Source: Sphingobium sp. SCG-1 (GTDB taxonomy: Bacteria; Pseudomonadota; Alphaproteobacteria; Sphingomonadales; Sphingomonadaceae). Taken from it: a DNA stretch of 64,000 bases. Below are positions 29,348-37,533 of the stretch, piece after piece; position 1 is the first letter of the stretch, and every line of letters begins with the position of its first letter. Under the pieces are notes generated by a model. That model worked only from the letters and a program-made list of their open reading frames with translations. It was not told the origin of the DNA and made no database searches. The stretch is from positions 310,001 through 374,000 of the forward strand of contig NZ_CP026372.1 of assembly GCF_002953135.1 (NCBI RefSeq), written 5' to 3'. The translations under genes and the position numbers were made by a program.

Positions 29348-30472
29348 TCAAAGGCGAAAGCGGGCCTTGGGGATGGTGCTGATGCGACAGGCGAGGTCCG
29401 CCTCGCCGCTTGCGACGATGTAGTGATCGTCATGGTCGACAATGCCGGTCGTGAACACGACGGTATCCAGATACATCTGGTGTGAAAGTGGTTCGGTCAG
29501 CGACGCCTGCGGCGACAGGATGGGATCGGGACAGGTGTAGAGGATTTTCGACGGGTCCTTCGCGTCGAGCAGCGACCAGTAGGTGCGGTAGATGCCGATA
29601 CCATCGTCCGGCTCGACACCATGCCACAGGCTGAGCCACCCTTCTGCTGTCCGCACCGGCGGCGCACCGCCGCCGATTCTCGCACTGACAACGCCATCCA
29701 TCGACGATCGAATGCCCGGATTGCGCACCGGCTTCCAGTGCAGCGCGTCGGGCGATGTCGCGAGATTGATCGACGGCCCCGCGCGCCAAGGGCTGCCCGG
29801 CGGATAGGCGAAGTAGCAATCCCCCAGCGGCCGGGTCTGCGCCCAATAGCGCCCGTCGATTCGCCCTTCGAAGATCAGCATGTCCTTGTTCTGATGATCG
29901 AGCACGATGTCCTCGAACGTCCAATCTAGCCCATTGGCGGAGCTGTAAAGCGTCGTGGATTGGCGCTCCGGACTGACCGAGCAGGTGGTCATCAGCCAGC
30001 GGTCGTCCACCTTGCTGATGCGCGGATCTTCCACCCCATAGCATTGCCAGTCACCCTGCGGCGCGATGGCGCGATCATAGTGCATGGCCACGACCTCACG
30101 CGCATCGGGCGACAACTCGACCGGCAGCAGCCAGGACAGCGACGTCAGCGCCAGTACCGACCAGCCGCTCCCCCGTATTCGCAACGTGCGCGGATCGGTC
30201 ATGTCCACGTCGGTTAGCGGCCAAGCATCGACAACATAACTGCCATCGTGCCACCGGATAGAATGGGCACTATTCCCCCGCACCGGCTCCCGCAGCGCTT
30301 CCGCGACACGAACCATCAGCAGCAGATTGCCATTTGGAAGGCGCGTCAGTCCGGGGTTGAACGCGCCCAGAACATAGGTTTCCATCGGCAACCGCCCGGC
30401 CAGGGGAGAGCGGCGCAGGTCGATATCGTCGGGCATGATAATCAGATGATCGTCGAACATGGCATCGGTCAT
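29348..30472 (-). CDS. second GH130-family protein
   Basis: A 374-residue protein with the classic GH130 signature YGVEDPRISKVDDRW (Glu148-Asp149-Arg151). NPGLTRLPNGNLLLMVRV, DGVVSARIGGGAPPV and WLSLWHGVEPDDGIGIYRT supply other blades of the propeller. It has no signal peptide. It faces the other GH130 gene tail to tail with ten bases between stop codons, so the two are transcribed from opposite sides. The two proteins differ clearly in length and motif form (EDPR versus EDLR), suggesting different linkage or reaction rather than recent duplication. Confidence 0.85.
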   Translation of the reverse strand: MTDAMFDDHLIIMPDDIDLRRSPLAGRLPMETYVLGAFNPGLTRLPNGNLLLMVRVAEALREPVRGNSAHSIRWHDGSYVVDAWPLTDVDMTDPRTLRIRGSGWSVLALTSLSWLLPVELSPDAREVVAMHYDRAIAPQGDWQCYGVEDPRISKVDDRWLMTTCSVSPERQSTTLYSSANGLDWTFEDIVLDHQNKDMLIFEGRIDGRYWAQTRPLGDCYFAYPPGSPWRAGPSINLATSPDALHWKPVRNPGIRSSMDGVVSARIGGGAPPVRTAEGWLSLWHGVEPDDGIGIYRTYWSLLDAKDPSKILYTCPDPILSPQASLTEPLSHQMYLDTVVFTTGIVDHDDHYIVASGEADLACRISTIPKARFRL

Positions 30473-30576
30473 CTCGTTCTCCCCGGAGGCGTTGCCCTGA
30501 TGCCATAACCGTTTCCGCTTCGCATGGCTCCGTTGTCATCACTGGCAAAAATAAAGACGGGCGCTATCGTCGCACC

Positions 30577-31347
30577 ATGCCCGAAGGTGAATCAGGTCCA
30601 TCGATACGCTTTGCCGATGTGTCAGTGCGTTTTGGGGATGTCGTGGCGCTTGCCGGTATCGACGTGACGCTGGCGGGCGGAAGTTTCGTTGCCATCGTCG
30701 GCGCGTCCGGCTCGGGGAAATCCACGCTGCTACGCACGATCAATCGGCTGGTCGAGCCGCAGTGCGGGGATGTCCTGCTTGGGCAGCAGTCCGTGATGGC
30801 AAGCGATGTCGTGCGCCTGCGCCGCCGGATCGGCTACGTGTTCCAGAACATCGGCCTTTTCCCCCACATGACCGTCGCGCAGAATGTCGCGATCGGCTTG
30901 CGCATCTCGGGCGCGCGACACACGAAGGATCGCGTTGCCGAACTCCTCGAACTTGTGGATCTGCCGTCGCGGATCGGCAACCGTATACCGGACCAGCTTT
31001 CCGGGGGGCAGCAACAGCGAGTCGGTGTCGCCCGCGCGTTGGCGACGGAGCCACATGTGCTGCTGATGGATGAGCCATTCGGAGCGTTGGACCCGGTGAC
31101 GCGAGACGCCTTGGGCAAACAGGTGCGCGCGCTGCACGACAGATTGGGCCTTACGACCGTGATGGTCACGCATGACATGGCCGAAGCGCTGCTTCTGGCA
31201 GACCGCGTGCTGGTAATGGCGGCAGGGGAAATCGTCGCCGATGGCACGCCGCATGACCTGATGGCTGGCAAAGGCGGCACCGCTGCCGATGCGCTGCTCG
31301 CCGTGCCGAGGGATCATGCGCGTCGTCTGGCGGAACTGGGCGCTTGA
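30577..31347 (+). CDS. quaternary-amine type ABC transporter ATPase
   Basis: A 256-residue ATP-binding subunit of an OpuC/ProV/OsmV-type importer. Walker A is GASGSGKST, the Q-loop is VFQNIGLFPHMTV, the signature is LSGGQQQR, Walker B is LLMDEPFGALD, and the switch His is in VMVTHD. VTVAQNVAIGL and the phrase GALDPVTRD are typical of betaine/choline importers. No C-terminal CBS pair is present, unlike ProV. Its TGA overlaps the TTG of the permease gene, so the two are translationally coupled. Confidence 0.9.
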   Translation: MPEGESGPSIRFADVSVRFGDVVALAGIDVTLAGGSFVAIVGASGSGKSTLLRTINRLVEPQCGDVLLGQQSVMASDVVRLRRRIGYVFQNIGLFPHMTVAQNVAIGLRISGARHTKDRVAELLELVDLPSRIGNRIPDQLSGGQQQRVGVARALATEPHVLLMDEPFGALDPVTRDALGKQVRALHDRLGLTTVMVTHDMAEALLLADRVLVMAAGEIVADGTPHDLMAGKGGTAADALLAVPRDHARRLAELGA

Positions 31348-32873
31348 CCGGCGTCGCGGAACTTGCCGGGCCGCTGGCTTCGCATGTCCAGATCGCTGCC
31401 GCAGCCTTGCTCCTTGGCCTGTTGATCGCACTGCCGCTTACGTTGTGGGCGGCGCGTAATGCGCATGTGGCGCGCATAGCGCTCGGCGCAGCGAGCCTGA
31501 TCCAGACAATTCCGGCGCTTGCCCTGCTGGCGCTGTTCTACCCCATATTATTGTGGCTGTCGTCTTGGGTCGGTGGCGGCATTCCGGCCCTTGGGTTCCT
31601 GCCCGCATTGCTTGCGCTGGCGCTCTACGCGGTGCTGCCGATCTTGCGCAACGGGGTGACAGGGCTTGCGAATCTCAGTCCCGCAGTGCTGGAGGCAGCC
31701 GATGGCATAGGCATGTCCGCTTCGCAGAGGTTGCGCCTCGTCGAGCTTCCGCTAATCGCCCCGATCCTGATGGCGGGGATAAGAACGGCGGCGGTGTGGA
31801 CGATCGGCGCGGCCACTCTCTCGACGACCATCGGCCAGCCGAGCCTGGGCGATCCGATCTTTGCGGGGCTTCAGACACAGAATTGGGTGCTGGTGCTGAA
31901 GGGTTGTCTCGCGGCGGCGGCGTTGGCGTTGTGCGTGGATGCCTTACTGGCGCTTGCAGAGCGCGGCATCAGGAATCGTAAGCCTTGGATAGCGTGGCTG
32001 GCGCTTGCGGTGTTGCTGATCGGCACGGGCGCGGCGTGCCTGCCATTTCGACGCGCCGATGGCTCGGTCGTCACTATCGGCGCGAAGAACTTCTCGGAGC
32101 AATATATCCTCGCCCGCCTGATCGGTGGACGCTTGCAGGTGGCGGGCTATACGGTGCGCTACCGCGAGGGACTCGGCTCAGCGGTCATCTACCGGGCGCT
32201 TGCGAGTGGCGATATCGATGTCTATGTCGATTATGCAGGCACGCTCTGGTCGAACGAGATGAAACGCGTCGACGTCGTGCCGCCCTCACGCATGATACCG
32301 GCCATCAACCAGTGGATGCAAGGCTCGGGGGGCGCGCGAGTGCTGGGGCCGCTCGGGTTCGAGAACGCTTATGTATTTGCTATGAAGGAGGAGGACGCAA
32401 AAGCGCGGGGCATCGTGACGCTGGATGATCTCGCGCAGGCCTCACCAGACCTACGGCTTGGATCGGACCTCGAATTTTTGGAGCGCCCCGAATGGAAGGC
32501 TGTAACCGCCAAATACCCGATGGCGTTCAGGCAGGCGCGCGCCTTCAGCCCGACTTTCATGTATCGCGGGCTGGAAAGCGGGGCAGTGGACGTTATTTCG
32601 GCTTTCTCCTCCGATGGCCGCATCGCCGCCGACCGGCTAACGGTCTTGCGCGACAACAAGGCCGCGATCCCGCGCTACGATGCCCTGCTTCTTCTATCAC
32701 CCCGCCGCGCGAAGGACGCGCGTTTCGCAGCGGCGCTGCGCCCGCTCATCGGACATGTGACGGTAGAGGCAATGCGCGCCGCCAATCTCCAGGTAGACGC
32801 GAATACGAACAAGGCAACGCCTGCACAGGCGGCAATCTCGTTAGATCGCGTCATTCGCCGATCTCGGCCCTGA
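31344..32873 (+). CDS. fused permease/substrate-binding protein of a betaine-type ABC importer
   Basis: A 509-residue fusion. Residues about 1-235 contain some six transmembrane helices with a BPD permease loop around LEAADGIGMSASQRLRLVELPL. Residues about 240-505 are an OpuAC-type binding domain: TIGAKNFSEQYILARLIG, GDIDVYVDYAGTLW, AFSPTFMYRGLESGAVDVISAFSSDGRI. Such permease-binding fusions are known in OpuC/EgtU-like systems for betaine, choline, carnitine or ergothioneine. The ligand is not certain. The start is TTG at 31344, overlapping the ATPase stop. Its 3' end overlaps the convergent acyltransferase gene by 33 bases. Confidence 0.9.
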   Translation: MTGVAELAGPLASHVQIAAAALLLGLLIALPLTLWAARNAHVARIALGAASLIQTIPALALLALFYPILLWLSSWVGGGIPALGFLPALLALALYAVLPILRNGVTGLANLSPAVLEAADGIGMSASQRLRLVELPLIAPILMAGIRTAAVWTIGAATLSTTIGQPSLGDPIFAGLQTQNWVLVLKGCLAAAALALCVDALLALAERGIRNRKPWIAWLALAVLLIGTGAACLPFRRADGSVVTIGAKNFSEQYILARLIGGRLQVAGYTVRYREGLGSAVIYRALASGDIDVYVDYAGTLWSNEMKRVDVVPPSRMIPAINQWMQGSGGARVLGPLGFENAYVFAMKEEDAKARGIVTLDDLAQASPDLRLGSDLEFLERPEWKAVTAKYPMAFRQARAFSPTFMYRGLESGAVDVISAFSSDGRIAADRLTVLRDNKAAIPRYDALLLLSPRRAKDARFAAALRPLIGHVTVEAMRAANLQVDANTNKATPAQAAISLDRVIRRSRP

Positions 32874-34766
32874 TTTCCTGATGAACTGTTCCGCACCGGG
32901 CATAATCTGCGACCTGACGCGATCCACGACATAGGCGGAGCCGGCCAGCGACAAGTGCCCGTAGTCAAACTGCATGGCTTGTCCCGGCCCTGCCCAAATC
33001 GTGCATTCATCGGCGCAGAGCGTTTCGTAGAGCGAGATGTAATTGCCGCCAGCCGCTGTCACTGAGCGGGCGAACAAGCGATCCAGCGGCTGCACTTTCT
33101 CTTCCAGATAGCGGCTTGCCTTGTAGGCATCGGGACTATCGGCCCCAAGCGCGAGAATACGGGGAAGCGGTTGGGTATATTCGATGATAGGCCCGAACAC
33201 GACCACGCGCTGAGTATAGCGCTGTAGCTTCTGGATCGTCGCACCCATCCGCTCCGCTTCGGCCGGTCGCCAGCGCCCCGCAAGTACAACCACGTCGATA
33301 CCTCTGTTCGCGGGTAAAAACTCCTCGAACACATAGCGCATCAGGTCGGTGCACCGCTCATCGCCCTCGAAATCACCGACCGGCCGACATCCCGACGACG
33401 TCGCTTGCAGCACATTTGCATTCGGGAAACTATGCTTCAGCCCCGGATAATATTGGGCGGCATGGCTGTCCCCGATGAGTAGGATGTCGGGCTGACTGTC
33501 CGATCGTTTCAGACAACTCGCACGATCATATTGCTCGAATCCGGATGCGGCGAGGGTGAGGAAGCATTTGCCGGTTCGCCATTGTGCGTCCGGTTGTTTT
33601 TGCTGGGCCAGCACGTAGGATGCGGCTTCGCTGGTCGGCAAGACGATGGCCGATAACGGAGAGAAGAGCAGGCCCACCACGGCCACTGCCGCCAGTGAAG
33701 CGCCGCTCCAACCGAGGATGTGGCTCGGGCGATGATCGGTGCCACCCGACGGCTTCCGAAAGGGCCGCTCGATGAAGCGCCAGGAGAATGTGGCGAAGGC
33801 GATGCTTGCTACGAGCAAGCCAAGTTTTCCCGCCACGGTCATCTTGCCGAAAACATAAGGGTAGAACACCACTAGCGGCCAGTGCCATAGATAGAGCGAA
33901 TAGGAGATCAGTCCTATGAACCGTAGCGGCGGCAGCGAAAGCGCGCGCGCAATAAGCGTATCGCCATGCGATGAACCCGAATGGATAATCATGGCAGCGC
34001 CGATGCAGGCCGGAGCCGCCGCCCAACCGGGAAATGAGGAACCGCTGTGCAGGAACTGGATCGACACCAGAATCATCACAAAGCCACTGATAGTGATAAG
34101 CTCCGCAGCTCTTCGGTTCGTGATCGGCGGAATGATGCCGACTGCAATTATGGAACCGATCAGCAACTCCCACGCGCGGAATGGCAACAAGTAAAACACC
34201 GCTTCGGGCGCTTGCCCTAACAAAGCACATGCCGCAACGAAGGATAAGGCGGCCATTGCTAGAAAGGTGCCGTTACGCACCTTAGCGGTCTGGCTCTTCA
34301 GGGCATAGATCACGACCGGTAAGACGATGTAGAATTGCTCCTCCACCGACAGCGACCAGGTGTGAAGAAGCGGGCTGCTCTTTGCGGCCTGATCGAAATA
34401 GCCGGAATTGAGATAGAAAAAGATATTCGACATGAAGGTCAGCGAATACAGCAGCGCCTGTTCGACCACTTTGCGTTCGGATGGGAACAATAGCAGTCCG
34501 GCCATCAACATACAGAAGAGGTAGACCGGGATAAGTGCAGGCAGGATCCGCCTGGCGCGCCGGACATAGAAGTCCATCACGCTGTAGGTTCTGGCATGGA
34601 TGCCATCGAAGATGATCCGGGTTATCAGGAACCCTGAGATGACGAAGAATATGTCAACGCCGACGAACCCGCCTGGCGCGATTGGACCGAAGCCGATGTG
34701 GTAGATCACGACCGGTAGAACGGCGATCGAACGCAGGCCATCGATATCGCTGCGATATTTCAGCAC
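32841..34766 (-). CDS. OafA-type acyltransferase with SGNH domain
   Basis: A 641-residue integral-membrane O-acyltransferase that probably acetylates lipopolysaccharide or capsule sugars. The acyltransferase-3 domain opens with YRSDIDGLRSIAVLPVVIYH, where Arg and His are conserved, and has about ten helices to residue 370. The C-terminal part is an SGNH esterase-like domain, with DILLIGDSHAAQYYPGL carrying the Ser and a late Asp-x-x-His in FDYGHLSLAG. The start is GTG at 34766, five bases after AGGGGG. The carboxyl end overlaps the fused ABC permease gene from the other strand. Confidence 0.9.
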   Translation of the reverse strand: MLKYRSDIDGLRSIAVLPVVIYHIGFGPIAPGGFVGVDIFFVISGFLITRIIFDGIHARTYSVMDFYVRRARRILPALIPVYLFCMLMAGLLLFPSERKVVEQALLYSLTFMSNIFFYLNSGYFDQAAKSSPLLHTWSLSVEEQFYIVLPVVIYALKSQTAKVRNGTFLAMAALSFVAACALLGQAPEAVFYLLPFRAWELLIGSIIAVGIIPPITNRRAAELITISGFVMILVSIQFLHSGSSFPGWAAAPACIGAAMIIHSGSSHGDTLIARALSLPPLRFIGLISYSLYLWHWPLVVFYPYVFGKMTVAGKLGLLVASIAFATFSWRFIERPFRKPSGGTDHRPSHILGWSGASLAAVAVVGLLFSPLSAIVLPTSEAASYVLAQQKQPDAQWRTGKCFLTLAASGFEQYDRASCLKRSDSQPDILLIGDSHAAQYYPGLKHSFPNANVLQATSSGCRPVGDFEGDERCTDLMRYVFEEFLPANRGIDVVVLAGRWRPAEAERMGATIQKLQRYTQRVVVFGPIIEYTQPLPRILALGADSPDAYKASRYLEEKVQPLDRLFARSVTAAGGNYISLYETLCADECTIWAGPGQAMQFDYGHLSLAGSAYVVDRVRSQIMPGAEQFIRKSGPRSANDAI

Positions 34767-35000
34767 AAGTTCCCCCTACTTGGCAGCTAATTTCCAATGG
34801 CCGGCGAACGTTGCGCCATATTGCCATCAGTCGAATTTCGGCAGGCGCTTCCCCGGTGCCGTTCGCGCGCGACCGCCATTTTGTTTCGCAACCGCAAAAA
34901 CATTGGCGCTGCGACTTGATCTACGCAACAATTAAATCCGTTTTGGATTAAAAGGCGTCTTAAGAGGCTGCTTTTGTAGCGTTAATTGTTGGATGTAGGG

Positions 35001-36086
35001 TTAACGCATCAGCCCCGCAGCTTTCAACGCGCCTTCGATGACCTCCTGAACGCCCTGTGCCGCCTCGCGGTGCGGCTGGGGCGATGATGGCACTTTGGCG
35101 TGCGGATCGGCAACGACTTTGAAGTCCGCGTCCGGTGGCACTATCCCCCAGCTTTGCGCTATTCTTAAGGTAGAGGATGTGCCGGCTTCCAGCATGTAAG
35201 GGCCGATATTGCCGAAGCGTGCATCCTCCGCAGTGCTAAGCGGGGTGCCGTGCGCCATCCCGGCGATGATATGCTCTTCGACGACTGTTTCGCCTTGACC
35301 GTTTCGCCAAATACGCCGGGAATGACCGTCCATTACGTCCGTCTCTGGAGCTATCCGGCCCAGCCCATGCAGGGGGAGCCACTGATCGATGATCGCCTGC
35401 GCATTGCTGACCGCGACCGTCTGGTCGCCGCTCCCGTGCCAGATCGCGATGGAAGGTAGACGCTTTGAGGACTCCGACGGAGCGATCAGGCGGGCCAATG
35501 CCTCGCCTTGCGGTCCGCCTTGTCCGCGCATCCGCTCGAGCGCTTCGGGAACGCTCGACGCCGTCCCGTGCGGAAGCCCGGCGATGATGGCGCCGCCCTT
35601 GAAAAGCTCAGGGTAGCTCGCAAGAAGCGAAGATGTCATGGCGCCACCCGCCGACAATCCCGTCACGAATATCCGGTCGATGTCGAGACGGTGCGTTTCG
35701 ATCATCCAGTCAATCATTTGCCGGATCGACAGCATCTCGCCCGCATCCCTTCGCGTGTCGTCGGGGCTGAACCAGTTGAAGCACAGGTTCATGTTGTTGC
35801 CGCGGCGCTGTTCCGGGAAGAGCAGCGCAAAGCCATATTGATCCGCCAGCGCGGACCAGCCGCTGCCATGATCGTAGCCGGCGGCGGTCTGCGTGCAACC
35901 ATGCAGAACGACCACCAGCGGGGCCGCTTTGCTCAGCGCATCGGGTACATAGTAGCGGGCACCGAGATTGCCAGGATTTGATCCAAATCCTTCGATGTTA
36001 CTAAGGCGATCGTTGATTGGGCCACCGACGCCTGCCGCCAGCTTGCTCTTTGCCAGTCGCTTCAAAGTGCTTGCTAGTCCCGCCAT
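35001..36086 (-). CDS. PHB depolymerase-family esterase
   Basis: A 361-residue alpha/beta hydrolase of the PhaZ/LpqC-like esterase family. The oxyanion block is VVVLHGCTQTAAGYDHGSGW, the nucleophile is Ser145 in VTGLSAGGAM, and the likely acid is in IWHGSGDQTV with His in IAGMAHGTPL. The motif CFNWF is typical. No signal peptide is obvious, so the natural ester may be internal or a feruloyl/acetyl ester rather than extracellular PHB. The start at 36086 is nine bases after AGGA; the longer frame to 36257 overlaps the flippase gene and lacks a ribosome binding site. Confidence 0.87.
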   Translation of the reverse strand: MAGLASTLKRLAKSKLAAGVGGPINDRLSNIEGFGSNPGNLGARYYVPDALSKAAPLVVVLHGCTQTAAGYDHGSGWSALADQYGFALLFPEQRRGNNMNLCFNWFSPDDTRRDAGEMLSIRQMIDWMIETHRLDIDRIFVTGLSAGGAMTSSLLASYPELFKGGAIIAGLPHGTASSVPEALERMRGQGGPQGEALARLIAPSESSKRLPSIAIWHGSGDQTVAVSNAQAIIDQWLPLHGLGRIAPETDVMDGHSRRIWRNGQGETVVEEHIIAGMAHGTPLSTAEDARFGNIGPYMLEAGTSSTLRIAQSWGIVPPDADFKVVADPHAKVPSSPQPHREAAQGVQEVIEGALKAAGLMR

Positions 36087-36213
36087 ACTTGAATTCCTGT
36101 TCAAAGCGGCACTACGCCGCCTGGGATCAACCAACCGGCTTTCAAAGAGTTGCTGCACCGCACAATAACTTGTGTCAGCTACCTTCAGCACTGTCCAGCG
36201 GATTGCGGTGAAG

Positions 36214-37533
36214 TCAGGCAGCGCGACGTAGGCGCAGGGAAGATCCAAACGCCTCAATCGGCAGGAAATCGAGATAATGGCGAATAGCGAGATTAGCCCC
36301 GATTGCGATCACAACTGCGGTAGTTACCGTCGCCCATGCTGCGCCATTTGCCCCGAATAGCGGCGTCAGCACCGCCAGCGAAAGACCGAGGCACAACGCA
36401 GCCGCCAGGTTGATCCGGCGCAACATGCTGCCATGTCCTGCCATCCCCAGCAACTCAGGCGCACCGGCGGAAAGCATCGCGACCAACTGACCTAGCAACA
36501 GGATCCGCAGCGTCATCGCGCCGTCGCCATAGCCGCTACCAAAAAGCTCCAATATCGGCCGCGCACCCGCCATCAGCACGATCAGCGGCGGTGCCCCGAG
36601 GGCAAAGACCATGGCAAGCGCCTGGGCCGATATCGCCATCAACTCTGCGCGGTTGCCCTGTGCATGGGCGCGGGCGAAGCGTGGCGACACCATCGCCGCG
36701 ACCGCGCTGACGACGAGGTTCAGGATCAGCGCAACGCGCCATGCCAAAGCGAAATAGCCGACCTGCTTCTCGCTGGTGACGATTCCAAGCGCAAGCGTGG
36801 GAGCAGAGGCGAGCAGCAACTGCACGATCTCCGTCGTGAAGAGCGACCAGCCAAGGCCGAACAGCGGCACGCGCTCTCCCGCTGGGGCACCCGCTTCAGC
36901 TTTCGGCAGCATCAGCGCGAGGATTGCAAAGCCGATCACCGCATTGATCGAGGTTGCCGCAAGCAAAAGCCACAGCGCGCTCGACACCGTCAGCGGTACG
37001 ACGAGGGCGCAAAGGCAGAAGATCGCGGGCCACAGCCACGAGTAGATCGCCTGGCTGTAGCCGACACGCATCAGGCCGAGCAGTGCGCCGCCTGCCACCA
37101 CGCTGAGGCATAATGGCGGGATCGACAACGCGCCGATCATCAGCGGCCTCGCCAGCGCCGGATTGCCGATCAGATGCCGCGCGACCGGATTTGCGATCAG
37201 CAGCATCAGCAAGGTCGCGCCGATGCAAAGGAACAGCACGCTCCGTACACCATGGCCGATGATGAGGCGGGCGCTATTGGGGGAATGCCCGGCCATGGCG
37301 CGGGCGACTTCGCGCGTCAGTGCGCGGTCGATGCCGAGGCGTCCTGCGCCCGCCGCCAGCGTCAGAACGCTGAAGACGATGTAGAACAGCCCCGCATCCA
37401 TCACGCCTAGCCGGAAGGCGACGATCAGATGGAAACCATAGCGGCTCGGCAAGTCCAGCAGCCGCGACCCCAAGGTCACGAAGGCGGCGCGCAGGAAATC
37501 CTGCCGCGTTCGCAGGAATGTCGTGATGCTCAT
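36214..37533 (-). CDS. Wzx-like oligosaccharide flippase
   Basis: A 439-residue membrane protein with roughly 12 helices, resembling the polysaccharide-transport/MATE-like flippases that move lipid-linked repeat units across the inner membrane. It begins with an amphipathic stretch TFLRTRQDFLRAAFVTLGSRL, then alternating helices to residue 425 and a basic tail SSLRLRRAA. Its ATG overlaps the GH44 stop by four bases. It is the last gene of a glycosyltransferase, polymerase, glycanase, flippase chain, which supports the role. Confidence 0.83.
   Translation of the reverse strand: MSITTFLRTRQDFLRAAFVTLGSRLLDLPSRYGFHLIVAFRLGVMDAGLFYIVFSVLTLAAGAGRLGIDRALTREVARAMAGHSPNSARLIIGHGVRSVLFLCIGATLLMLLIANPVARHLIGNPALARPLMIGALSIPPLCLSVVAGGALLGLMRVGYSQAIYSWLWPAIFCLCALVVPLTVSSALWLLLAATSINAVIGFAILALMLPKAEAGAPAGERVPLFGLGWSLFTTEIVQLLLASAPTLALGIVTSEKQVGYFALAWRVALILNLVVSAVAAMVSPRFARAHAQGNRAELMAISAQALAMVFALGAPPLIVLMAGARPILELFGSGYGDGAMTLRILLLGQLVAMLSAGAPELLGMAGHGSMLRRINLAAALCLGLSLAVLTPLFGANGAAWATVTTAVVIAIGANLAIRHYLDFLPIEAFGSSLRLRRAA

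Noticed and set aside
29340..29362. Inverted repeat CGCTTTC / GAAAGCG between the two convergent GH130 genes, considered as a bidirectional terminator
   Set aside because: Only 7 bp with a 9-base loop, overlapping the coding end of one gene and with no T-run on either side.
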